64,000 bases of DNA. Origin: Dactylellina haptotyla (lineage: Eukaryota; Ascomycota; Orbiliomycetes; Orbiliales; Orbiliaceae). The first letter of the stretch is position 1; every line of letters starts with the position of its first letter. Below are positions 1 through 11,663 of this stretch, in pieces. The translations under genes were made by a program, and so were the position numbers. The stretch covers positions 3,224,001-3,288,000 of the forward strand of contig CM062379.1 of the NCBI GenBank assembly GCA_031310005.1, written 5' to 3'. The notes beneath the pieces are model-generated. The model did no database searches, was not told where the DNA came from, and was given only the letters and a program-made list of their open reading frames with translations.

Positions 1-1
1 A

Positions 2-1958
2 GTTTCAAACGACGGATTCGTGTTTGATCAATCGTACAGCCAAATCCACGAGTTTGCCGTCGAAGGTTTACGCACGCTCATTTACGGATATCGCTTCCTT
101 GACGAGGGCAATTACCGCGATTGGTCGAGGATTTATAATGAGGCAACCACCAGTCTATCGGACCGACAAGCCAAGATTGACAAGGCCGCCGATATGATAG
201 AGCGAGAATTCGAGTTTGCCGGCGCCACCGCAATTGAGGACAAATTGCAGGACGGTGTACCTGACGCCATCGATCGCCTACGCAGAGCGGGAATTAAGAT
301 GTGGATGCTCACGGGTGACAAAAAGGAAACCGCGATCAATATCGGATATTCCTGCCGTCTCATCACGGATGTCTCTGAGATTATGATCGTTGATCAGGAC
401 GTGGGCGATCTTGCGACACAGATTCGGGATTTCACTGATAAATTGAAAAGTCACAATTTGGCGCACTCAGTGGGCGTTATCGACGGGGGTACGCTAGGCG
501 TAATCGAGGAGGATTCGAATCTGAGCAACCTGTTCTTTGAGTTTACAATTAATGTGGATTCCGTCATTTGCTGCCGCGCTAGTCCCAATCAGAAGGCTGG
601 CCTCGTTCGGTCCATTCGGAAACGGGTAAAAAAGTCGGTTACACTTGCGATCGGCGACGGCGCAAACGATATCGCGATGATTCAAGAAGCGCAAGTTGGT
701 GTTGGAATCACTGGTAAAGAAGGTCTCGCGGCCGCTCGAAGTTCGGATTACTCGATCGCGCAGTTCCGTTTCTTGCTAAAGTTACTTTTGTGTCACGGAC
801 GATGGAATTACGTGAGAACTTGCAAATACGTCCTTGGTACGTTCTGGAAGGAAATGATGTTTTTCATCATTCAGGCCATGTATCAGGTGAACAACGGGTA
901 CAGTGGCACGTCACTATACGAGTCGTGGAGTTTGGCGGTGTACAACATCTTCTTCACATCATTGGCCATCATCTTCCTTGGTATTATGGAGAAAGATCTG
1001 GAACAAGAAACCCTGCTCGCCGTTCCGGAACTTTACGTATACAACAAGCGAACCATCTTCAACATGTACTCGTACCTTGCGTGGGTTACGCTAGCCGTCG
1101 GACAAGCCGCATTGATCTGGTACGTCACGAATGAACTCTATAACATGACGATTCTGTGCCCGAACCAAGGTCTTTATTCCGTTGGTACGCTCGTCTATAC
1201 GGTTGTAGTGTTGTTTGTGAACACCAAGCTACAGTAAGTCATAATTTCTTCAAAGCAGTGCAAACATATCTCGCATGAACCTATTCTAACTGCGACCCAT
1301 TGATAGATTTACGGAGCAGCATAACAAGACAATCGTGGCAGTGATCGTTTGGGTTATATCAGTTGGCGGCTGGTTCCTTTGGAACGTTGTAATTATCGGA
1401 TACGGATTCTCAACCTGGACAATCTACTACCTCCCCCAGGAGTTCGCCCTCCATGTTGGCAGAGATCTGCTCTGGTGGGTCGTGGTACTCTTCGTCACCG
1501 GGTGTTGTATCATCTTCGAATTGATGATGAAATCCCTCAAGACCAGCTTCTTCCCGAACGAAGTGGACCACTTCCAGGCGATCCAGAAGGACCCCGTGCT
1601 CAAGAAGAAATTAGAACACGCGGCGTACACCCAAAATTGCAATTTCTTCGAAGAGCTCAACGAAACGCATTTAGAGAGCAATGCTAACGGGGAGGTATTG
1701 CGAGAAATTATCCAGCGACGCAGGGAGTCACGGTTCGCATATGTGAGACTCGGCAGTAAGAAGTCGCGACGGATGGCTGCTGCTGCTCGGGAAAATAATA
1801 AAGGTGTTGATAGTATCGAAATGACGACCCAGAGGAGTGGTAGGGATATTGAAGAAGGGACTGAGGATGAACATAGTCGCTCGCCACCGCCGCAACCAGT
1901 TGGGAAGGAGCAGAGCTCTGGTGGGTCGCGGTGGAATGTATTCGGGCGGCGGTCGTAA
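2..1958 (+). CDS. P4-type ATPase (phospholipid flippase), 3' part, DNF3-like
   Basis: The gene is cut by the left window edge; the frame is open from base 2. Exons are 2-1233 and 1307-1958, with a GTAAGT donor, a CTAAC branch site and a TAG acceptor, and the frame runs through as N-T-K-L-Q-F-T-E-Q-H. Visible P-type ATPase parts are the DKLQDGVP segment, MLTGDKKETAINIGYSC, and the hinge GDGANDIAMIQEAQVGVGI followed by the P4-typical SDYSIAQF. About six C-terminal membrane segments follow, then a charged tail. Such enzymes move aminophospholipids to the cytosolic leaflet of Golgi, endosome or plasma membrane, usually with a Cdc50-type partner. The C-terminal membrane region resembles Dnf3 more than Dnf1/2 as I recall them, but the subfamily is an inference because the N-terminal half is missing. 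Confidence 0.93.
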
Positions 1959-4900
1959 GGCATAGTTTTTTGGTGATCTTTTTTGATTCTTGCATTATTC
2001 TTCTCTTATATATTCATTTTAACTCTGGGATATCCGGACGTGTGATTGGTTCGAGCGGCTACGACCTCTTCTTTTTTAGTATTATTATTTTATTTTATAA
2101 TTGGGTATACGAAAATCAATTTCTTAGATCACGTCATCAAAGGGTTTCCTCTAAAGCACAGGACAAAACTCTAATTTCCTTCTTTCATCATATCCGATGG
2201 TATGCTGTTCTATCCTGTTGGCGGTGCGTGTTCTCTGGAGACGACTACATGCCTTATTTTATTTTCGCAATGCCTCGGTTTCAATTGTTGTTGTATTTCA
2301 CTGTTGTCGGATCGATGGTGGGAAGAATGGAAGGCGGGCTGCATCTTCCGCTGCTCCCTACTCATATCACAATTTATTTTTCTGGAACCTGCGCGAGAAT
2401 TCCTCGGTACACGGATATAACATTCTTCCACATTTAACAAAAGAATTCTTTCGTGTGATATGGGAGATCGGAAGGAAATGTATTCCGGATGGCCAAGCTG
2501 CGCTTGTATACGTATACGGATTAATGATAAACGATGCGCATGCGAATTTCATGTATAATATATCTTGGCTTCATTTTAATTTATTTAAGACTGTGGGTAC
2601 ACTATTCTTAGCAGTGAGTCTGTATCAGATAAAGCAAGGTCAGCAGACTTCTGCTGTTTCCCATGAAAAATAAGAACGCGAGACGGTTCGGCAGTTTATT
2701 CTTTATCGGGAGGGAAAGATAAGCTGGAGACGACTGGCGGTGAGCTCGCGAGAACGAGCGCAGGGCAGAAACGGTCGAAGCTTTCTTATTTTCCTGGGTT
2801 TTGGGTATTTTCTCCGTTCGGTTCGCATATTTTACATGGAATGGAAGGTTTATGTGGGAAGTAATGCGCAACATTCTTAAAATCTTTTTGGCTCCAATTG
2901 CTTGTTCGCCCGTGGCTGGCAAGCTGTCCAAATCATTCGAGAAGTTCGAATGGGGTGAATCAGCATGGTGGAGAAGGAGGGACAATTGAGGGAAAAGCAA
3001 ATCCATATTCCTTTTTTTTCGCCTAAGGGACTTGTTCTGCTTTCTGGCGAACGAAGCCACTCGCGCTCCACTCCTACACACGAGAGCCAAAGGAATCAGG
3101 AACAAGGAGAGGGGGAAAGAAGAAATTTTGGATGAGAAGTTTTTTTTTCTGTCTTTCTCACCATGCGATGTGTGTCTGCAGATGCCTCGTCGATGACTTT
3201 CCCGAATAGGAGTTTGAGATGTCTACCCGAGCTGTTATTGGGCACATGGGATAGAAAAGTGGAGATGTCAATGCAAGGAGAAAGGGCTTTGCAGTTCCAA
3301 CATCTGCATACTACTGCACATCTACGACAGACGAGGTGTTAATTGACCTGACAGACGCACATACGTTGGTGGCGAGGCACAGTTCGGGCTAAGCTTGTCT
3401 CGGGGACGGAAAGGGGATAAACACGAGCGAGAATATTGTCTGTGTGAGCATGAGCATTGACGGGTTCGGCAAGAGTGTAAGGGGAACGACGGAAAAGATG
3501 GGAATCAACGGCAAGGGCCCTTTCCCGGAGAGTGTGAGAGTGTGAGGGCATGAGAGTCTGAGAGGGACGAAAGGGAACGAAAAGGAAACGAATCAGTGCA
3601 TGTTCCTGCATCGAGTCTTTCCTTTTCGCGCAACTCAAGGAGACAAACTGGAAACATTAGCCAGTTGGAGAATCGGAACCATCACGACCAGACAAGGTTG
3701 AGAGGCAAGGCTTCAAAGCCCGGCCGGCCCACGCAGCAACATCGGATAGTCTTGACCGTTTCTTCTGCAAGAAATCAGAGCACAACCACGTGCAAGACGA
3801 GCGAGGGCGGGAGGGGTATTTTTAGCAAAGGGTTTTCTTTTGCTTTTCGCCCTCGGTCTCTTCTTTATTATCGCGTTACGTGGTCGTTCCCTTGAGTTTA
3901 ATTTGTGGGGGATAAGCACAGGAAGCAGGAGCGGTGTTTATACTGTGGTCGATTACTTTATTATTACTCTCTTTGAGGCTAATTGCTGACCTGCAGCTGT
4001 TAACGTTAGCAGCCATTTTGTCGCGCCGGCCCACTTCTCTCTCCAGCGCCGTGCTGATGTCGACGGACAACGCCTCCCATCGCCGGATTATTCGCCGGTC
4101 AAGCAGTCTGCCACCGACTAAACCACCGTTTTTGTCTGATCCAACCCCATACATGATGTTTCGGCGCAAGGGTTAGCACGCTATCGCAGAACCCCCTTTA
4201 AGTGCTCGATTGGGCAAAGCGCCTGGACGTACTAACCCATTTGTGCCGGCCGCCTGTCAATGCCGACAGATATGCAAAAGAAAAGTTTGCCATCGGTTGG
4301 ACGAGCGATGGAGGCGCTCGATCGATAATGATTGGCTCCAGCCTGCGTGGGGAGGGATTGGTTGAACAGCCCTTGCCCAGCCGGAGAGCCTGGACCATCA
4401 CGAACTGGTGACTGCCAATCAGAAACCCTGTCTCCTTATCCTACGCGGGTTCCATTCGCTGGAAAGCCTGGAGGAAAACTCCGTGAAGCCTTCGAACTAA
4501 CTTTTTTCTTTTCTTTTCCTTTTCCTTCCCACCTGGCGAGTGAAGGGTAAAAGATCAGAGCGAAGAAAAAGGAAACCGTGAAAGCCATCAAACCAGAATT
4601 GGGGCGACTCTGTCGGAATGTATGACTTCCCAAAGTGAACTACTGACGGCTTGAGATGATACATGCTTTAGTGACGACATTTCCGGCATGAGAGAAGTTT
4701 TAAACCTTCAACTATGCCTGCTCGTTGTCCCAGTAAGGGCGCGGACTGGCGTTTGGAGTATGTTAACTACGCCGAATCTGGCTGCAAACCGAGGGACTTT
4801 TCTGCGCCCGTTGAACCAGGGCGCTCGCTCGCTCGTCGTACTAGAGAAAACCTTCTTGCCGATTGAACAACATCACAGGTTCGAGGGGCAATCCCGATGT

Positions 4901-6526
4901 CTAGCGGGGAGCAAGCAGAGCAAAAGAGCAGCAGGCTCCCATGTCCAGGAGCGTACGCGCTGTGTGTCAAAAATCATCGGAGTCGCAGTGAAAAAGACAA
5001 CAAACAAACAGCCAACAGGAATAACTTGCGATCGCGAACAACGGTCCAACGGTTGGCGAACATGCACAACGCCGCCGCTGGGAGAATAGAAACGCTGCTG
5101 CAAGAAAGAAAGAAAAATCCCTGGATTGCTTAATTCCAGCGGCTGTAGGGGCCGGTTCTGTTGGCATTGATGTCTCTGAAAAAGTATCATCGCAGCGATT
5201 GCGCCATGGCGGCGTTACGGGGAAAGACACTCTGTTGTGTAATAGCGTGTGGCTGTTCTTTTTATTTTTCTTTTGACCTCTATAACAGCAATAGCTGTTC
5301 GGTTTACTGCGTTTTATCGCGAACCGTTTTCGCGAGATGATGCCAGAGTTTCTTGCGCGGAATTCTCGAACGGGCTCAGCAATTCGCCGTAATTGCTTCG
5401 ACGACCTCGACCGGAGAGAAATCTCCCATGAAGAGATCACACGCACGCCCAAAAGACAGTGCTAGCTCGTTCGAGTTCGTGGCCTGTGGCCCAGTGGATG
5501 CGGTGCACAAAGTTTTGACCAGAAATCTCCCAACTCGCTATCACTTTGGGTGTGGACTCCGGCGGAAGAGGCCTCCATGGTTTCTTTTTGGTGTCCCCAC
5601 GCCTGCCCAATTCTTCGCAGCCCTCGAAGATTCCGACAGGGGTATGCAGGTCAGCGAAAGGAGGATTTTTGCATGGGCAGCTGTACCACCTTGCAAGTTG
5701 TGTCGAATCGATGTGTGGGAGGTTTCTGGTTAGCGTGTGTAGAGTCTTGTCGGTCTGTTTTGGATCCCCCTTTTTGCCCAGTCATGGCTCCGGACGAGGG
5801 CTCGTTTGGTGGAGACTTCCTCCCCCTCCCCCTCTGCGCGAAGGAAAAAAAGGAAGAAGAAGAAGCCAGCCTTGACAAGGCCCCTTCCCTCCTCCCGTGG
5901 GATGTATCGTTACTTTTTCTGCCTTTTGTGCCCTTGTTGTAGCGCTGCGGCCGCACTTATTCCTCTTCCTATTATTCCTGCCCTTTCCCTCCCTCCTTCT
6001 GTTTTCCTTTTAATTCCCTTTCATCTCCCCAATTTCTCCTCGTAATCAAACTTCGAGAGAGACCATAACACTCATTCGTTCATTCTTGATTTTCTGCCAA
6101 CAAGCTCTAGGATATAGCCTCACTCATTCGGCTGATCCCATCACGCTCCTTATTTTATTACTGAATTTCGCTTCGTTATATTTTATCTTATCGAGAGAGA
6201 GGGTCTTCACTCAAACGGCCACCAAGCGGAAGGAAATTAAGCAACAGGTGGAAAGTAATACACGTCTCAATAGATTCAACGCGTTAGGTTCTTGTTACGA
6301 ATAATTCGATCCACTTAACCCAGCTACTGCCTTCAATAATCAGTCCAATATCTTTTATTACCTTGTTACATTTCGCAATTTTAACGACATCAATACGCCA
6401 GAGAGAGAGAGCATCTGCGCAAAGAGAGAGGAAAGTTGGTTTGAATAGAATCTTTGGACCAATAGTCCAAGGAAACAAAACGAGTTAATCCACTCAACTC
6501 TGGATCAATATATCTAATATTCAATA
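1959..6526. other. 4.6-kb gene-free stretch: flippase 3' UTR and upstream region of the homeobox gene
   Basis: I see no conserved protein on either strand. The first 700 bases are AT-rich and look like 3' UTR. The rest is mixed, with long CT-rich runs around 5800-6040 that resemble fungal promoter or 5' leader sequence. There is an ACGCGT palindrome at 6279-6284. An ATG in good context at 5784 opens a 52-codon reading frame (to 5942) that could be an upstream ORF if transcription starts before it. Regulatory genes of filamentous fungi often have multi-kilobase leaders; whether this one is transcribed cannot be told from sequence. Confidence 0.5.
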
Positions 6527-8616
6527 ATGTTTGCTACACCTCATCAAGAGTTACTAGAGGGTAAGTGTTGGATATCCCTTGTCTTCCCGGTCCCGTGGAT
6601 TGAAATATAATAAAAACGTCTCTACGTTGGAAAGATTAAATATAATTTTATACTCTTTTCACATGTTCAATATGCTAATTCTCATGATGTTCAAATAGCA
6701 TCACAGATGTTCTCGAATGCAGACCACAGGCTCTCATTCGCCTCAGTGTCTTCTGCTGCCTCGGATTCTCCTCCACTTGCCCCACAACAGCATGGCGGTT
6801 CCAACAGCTCATCTGGTGCGGTTCGACGGCCACCACGAAAGAGCACCCTGACGCAGCAGCAGAAGAATCAGAAGCGCCAGCGAGCTACTCAAGATCAACT
6901 GGTCACATTGGAGCGCGAGTTCAGCAAGAACCCGACCCCGACTGCTGTTGTCAGAGATAGAATAGCTCAGGAAATCAACATGACAGAGAGATCTGTTCAG
7001 ATTTGGTTTCAAAACAGGTGAGCATTGTTTATGATGTTGCCCCGCTATTGATACTTTTGTCTAACGAATAATGGAACAGACGTGCAAAGATTAAGTTGAT
7101 TGCCAAGAAGTCACTCGAGAATGGCGGCGAGGATATCGACTCGATCCCAGAGAGCGTGCGACTCTATCTTGCCAACCAAAACCCAGAAATGAAGGCTCTT
7201 GCCTATGGTACCAGCGGTGGTCTGAACGGCTACGGTGGCGGTTTCCCAGCTCCTGGCGATGCCCCAACCGGAAAGATTGTCATCCACCACTTCACTTGCC
7301 GTTCGCTCAACATTGGTACATGGAGACGAATTGGCCAGAATGCCATGGATCTTGTTGTCTTCTACTCCCCCGAGAAGGCTTGCATCACATACTACATTAA
7401 CAATGACTCGGCTGGTTACAAGATCGAGTACCCATTCAGGAACATCAAGAGCATTGAGCTCGAGACCCTGAACGTCCCAATGGCCCCACCAAACACCCAC
7501 GGCGGGCAGATGCAAGGTCAACTTGTCATCCAATTGATGAGACCCCCACATTTCTTCATGGATACCTCCGGCTCCGGTGGGTTCGTTCAATGCGGAGATT
7601 TCACCGAGGACCAACAAGCCACGCAAATCCTTACGCACACCCTCGGTGGTACCGCAAAGTCCCTCCAGGGACAGCTCGCTAAGTTGTTGAACTTGGATGT
7701 TTACCAAAACAGACACCGACAGCCAGCACAGCCATTCATGTTCGATTCAGGTTTCGCCGCCCCTCCATCCCCTCCAATGCGTCCATCGTCGGCTTCCGGC
7801 ATGATGGCTCCACCGTCCCTTGTTCAGCAGGAGGCGCGTGGCCACCACATTGCCAACCCGTACAGACACAAGAGACAGCGAAGTCGCTCGGTGCCAAACA
7901 TCAACGACTTTGCCAACTTTGGACCAATGCCATCCTTCCAATTCGACGATGTCATCGTCGAGCCGGAAAACGAAGATTCCTTCTTCCTTGGCACTTCAGT
8001 CAGCCCCAAGCTCAAGATGGAGGAACACAACAACCACTTGTTCGCGCCTGCCCCACAGCATCCTCATGCCATGTCGAACAATCTCAGAATCGATACATCA
8101 GCCCCTGGCTTCTTAGATTACAGACCTACCTATCCTCTTTCTGCGGCTACTACCGCGTCCATCTCGGAGTATGCTACCAGCCCTGGTCTCCATGGCACTA
8201 TGCAAAACGAACTTGCCATGACCCCAGGCATCCACTCCCCATTCGTTGGAGAGCCCTGGCTCTCCCCCATGATGAACCCCAACGGTTTGATCCCACAGTC
8301 TGTGTCCCCAATGTCGGCCTTGAGCAACGGCGACCCCATCATCGCCTCCGGCTCCCCACCATTCATTGACCGATCTGGATCCGCCGAGTTGTTCCCTCTC
8401 AGCCACGAACAGGCCCTCTATGGCAACGATGAATTGTCAGATATGTATGCCAAGCAATCACTGGCGATTCATCAGACTCCTCCAGCCCTTGAGGACCTCG
8501 AGGATGTCGATTCGCATCTCTCGCCGTACAACATGAGCCCTCTCGGTCACCAGGTCACATTATCGCCTGAGCACCACCTCTCGCCGCATACCATGTCGCA
8601 AGCCCAGTCTCTGTAG
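6527..8616 (+). CDS. Homeobox transcription factor (HTF1/HOY1-like)
   Basis: Three exons: 6527-6560, 6699-7017 and 7080-8616, giving 629 residues. Exon 1 is only 34 nt ([11 protein letters not shown] plus one base), with a GTAAGTG donor and a GCTAAT branch site in the intron. The homeodomain lies near the N terminus, about residues 50-115, with the helix-3 signature [14 protein letters not shown]; an intron splits it inside WFQNR. It is followed by a conserved globular block (about residues 180-330, starting [20 protein letters not shown]) and a long Pro/Ser-rich tail typical of an activation region. Early-homeodomain proteins of this layout (Htf1/Hox2 in conidial fungi, HOY1 in Yarrowia) control conidiation or hyphal growth. 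That assignment rests on layout, so the role is inferred. It is nuclear and presumably binds TAAT-type sites. Confidence 0.93.
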
Positions 8617-9997
8617 TGATGCAAGCATCCCAGAAGAAAGAAAATAATAAACGTGGTTTCCTTTGGCCTTTTTCCGATATCCTACCTGTTCTCTTCTCTA
8701 CATATTTTCTTGCATGCTTCCTTCTCTCACAACACAAACAACTTTTAATGGGTAAACTCATGATGTCTAGCGAAATCTTCGAATTCTGGTGTAGTAACAA
8801 AACGTCTTTTTTCATATTGGTCTTCTGATTTTCTGTTAATCTTTTATTTTGATAGCTTGGGTATAGTTGAATCATTTTATTAACATTGTTGGGTCTGCTA
8901 TCTTTTATCATATTCGGTTTTTGCAAAATCATGTAAAGCATTCTGTATTCCTTGTTTTTGCAGCAACCATAACTCTCACTCATCCATCATATCGTAATGC
9001 CTCTCGCTTTTATCTTTTATTTTCCTTTATTACTTGCTCCACCGGTTTCCTTTTTTCTTATCGAAAGCTTTCCTTGAGGCGGAATCAAAAACCAAAAAGA
9101 CTCTCTATTATCCTATTTCTTCGAAATGGATAAAATATATAGCTCTTCTACCACGAAGCGAAATGCCTCCTCTTCGTCCCTTGTCAAATACCTACCGCGA
9201 ATTCTCCATCAAGGGAAAAAATCACAAACAAACAAACAAAACCAACCACTCCAGAAACCAAAACCTACCATTTCTTCTGTTCATTGTAATGCCCCTGTAG
9301 TAGCTTTTTAATAATAACTTTTTGAAATTTAATGACATATTTCCTTATCACTTTTCCTGATTTTTCAACCTCAGCTGTCTACTCAAGTGCGTCTATCTCT
9401 TTTTACTTTTACACCAACCAAAGAAAAAACCCTTCAGTGTTATAGACTCGCAAGCGAGTTTCTTCTTGTAACGATAATATTTAGTCTAGCCTTACTTTTT
9501 AGTCGTCTATTTAGTTCCCGAAATTCTTATAATTCAAAAAAAAAAAAACTTAAAATATATTTTAAAAAAGAATAAAAACTCCGCGCTCGCGTCCCGTTGT
9601 TCGTGTGTGCATACCTCTTTGGTATTATAATTGTGGGTACGAGACTGCAAATCTCCGGCGTTACACAGAGTGGGTGGTACAGAGATCGCGGAATGCATAT
9701 GTCGAGACCCTCACTTTTAGTTGATTTCCGAAGTATACCGACAGAGGAGGAAGAAAAAGGCAGTTTGATGAACGATGAGTATCCTAATCGAAAAACCAAT
9801 GTTCTAGAAACAAAAAGGTGGCATTTTATTCCGTTTGGCATTCCCCATTTGTAATTAAATATATCTACATCGAAACCAAACACGTATGTGAACACCAACC
9901 ACTCAAAAAACATGCTTTCTCTTCACAAAGGTGGCGAAGGAGGTTGGTACCCTCGTTTCACAAGGAACCCGTGTAATGTTCTCTCAAATCCGGAGAA
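8617..9997. other. Convergent intergenic region (homeobox 3' UTR / GEP4 3' end)
   Basis: AT-rich sequence between two convergent genes. AATAAA-like motifs occur soon after the homeobox stop (around 8640), and there is an A-rich run at about 9535-9575. No coding signal was seen. Confidence 0.5.
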
Positions 9998-10792
9998 CTA
10001 ACGGTTCGGATTAGCACAATCTGCCATAACATTTGTCCGTTCACTGAGGGCAGGAACCGCACTTACAGCGCTCTGGTATTTGACGTCGACACCATCTTTA
10101 ATCCACACACCCCAAGCGCCCATCATGTTGGCCATCATGACATCGGTGAACAACCTATCGCCAACAACGGCGATTTCACAGGGTGATTGAAGGTCTACAT
10201 CGGGGCATGAGCGGAGGTGTGCCATGATTTCGTCTATGCAACCTGGCTTCTTGACATTGTGGCGGAGAACTGGGACGGAGAGTGCCTGGGAGAGCTGGAG
10301 GGCCTGATTCAGATGTTTGTGGCGAAGGTTAATGCTTGTTTTAACATACATCTAGCTATGTTTCTTCGGTTGGAGTTGGTGGGTCGGTGTATAAATAAGA
10401 CTAGACGTACCTCTTTGCCATCCTTGTCGTCGAGTGTTCCTGAGGAATTGCTGACGACTAGGAGACGGTTTCCCGGGTAGGCTTGTCTCAAGGCCTCGAA
10501 TTTATCCTATATTTTACAATATTTAATGTTAGTGATTTGTGCTCGAATTACTGTATTATATGCTAGAAGGAATATTTACTTTGTACGGCCCGTATACCTC
10601 GAGAGCGTTGTTTTCCGCGAAACAATTGTCTTTATCGAGAATCACGGCCTTGATGTCCGACTTTTGACCAGGAAACCTCAAGGGAACGGGGAGATGGGCA
10701 AAAGTCGGGACGACGAGATGCGGGAGACAGAGGGAAGGGTCGTAGAGCACCCGCAGGGCATTGAAAGTGGCAGACAAGTTGCCGCCAATCAT
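9998..10792 (-). CDS. GEP4: Mitochondrial phosphatidylglycerophosphate phosphatase (GEP4 family)
   Basis: Three exons on the minus strand: 10792-10580, 10506-10411 and 10303-9998 (stop), all joined in phase 0, giving 204 residues. The donors are GTAAAT and GTACGT. The family start is visible as LSATFNALRVLYDPSLCLPH. HAD-phosphatase motifs are in order: motif I DKDNCF, motif II VVSNSSGT, the motif III lysine in KKPGC, and motif IV VGDRLFTDV. Gep4 removes phosphate from phosphatidylglycerophosphate on the matrix side of the inner mitochondrial membrane, a step in cardiolipin synthesis. Length fits the family (about 185-210). No clear presequence is visible; the yeast enzyme also lacks a long one. 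The last acceptor (10304/10303) was chosen because it keeps LQLSQALSVPVLRHNVKKPG in frame. Confidence 0.9.
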
Positions 10793-11663
10793 CGCACCGA
10801 GACACGGAATGTATATATTATTATCTTAGGATGTATGGATCTTGTCTGTTATTTTTATACGGGCGATGTTGGATTTTTCCCGCCTGGCGCGCAATTAGGA
10901 AACAGCCAAGACACACCGCGCAAACCGGCACGGACAGGGAACAAGGACGTAATCACCGCGGCGGGTTCACGACGTTCGAGAAGGTGAGTGCCTACGTACG
11001 TACCCTCAGCTGATATCAAGAATACAAGAAGGAAGGCACAGACGACGACGTTTGCCCTTTCTCTCGCCCTGAACTGCGGCTCCGGATGCCCTCCGCTCAC
11101 CAGAAGCCGCCCCCCTTATTGTTATATTATAGCGGTCGTGATATCGGACGGTAACAGAAACTCCAACCAACACCGTTTGCTTGGTCTCCGTTCTCGAGCT
11201 ATCAGACCAGATCGCATCTCTTTCCTCTGCCCCTGTCGAACGAACGAACGAAAGAAAGCACGAAAGAACTACTCGTGAACCCTGAAGCCACCTGCGCTGC
11301 TCATCTCCACTCCTTTCTTCACGTATTCGTTTTGCTCAGGTCATACGGCCGCTATATGTTCCTGGTTTTAAGGCTGGCGCTTTCGACTCTGCTTAGCTGC
11401 GAGCGAACCTGAAATCCGAGTTTCGACCACATTACGCATTCGCCGCGCGGGTCCACACCAACCCATTCGACTTGCTACCCATTACCACCACCACCGCTAC
11501 TACCACACACAGTACACCACATCTCTTGCGTTCATTCATTCACTTCACCCCGTCCAGACATCACCCGATACCGCCCCCGTCCAGCTATCGCAGCTGGCTC
11601 ACACCCGCCCTCCCCCTTCCTCTCTCCCACTCTGACTCCTGACGCCATCGTGCCCTTCTCGCG
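10793..11663. other. Divergent promoter region between GEP4 and the PTM1-like gene
   Basis: 871 bases between divergent starts. The part next to the + gene (about 11450-11650) is strongly C/T-rich with CCACCACC and CACACA runs, as in many fungal 5' leaders. No ORF of interest was seen. Confidence 0.45.

Noticed and set aside
7111-7716. 201-codon ORF on the minus strand
   Set aside because: Shadow of homeobox exon 3.
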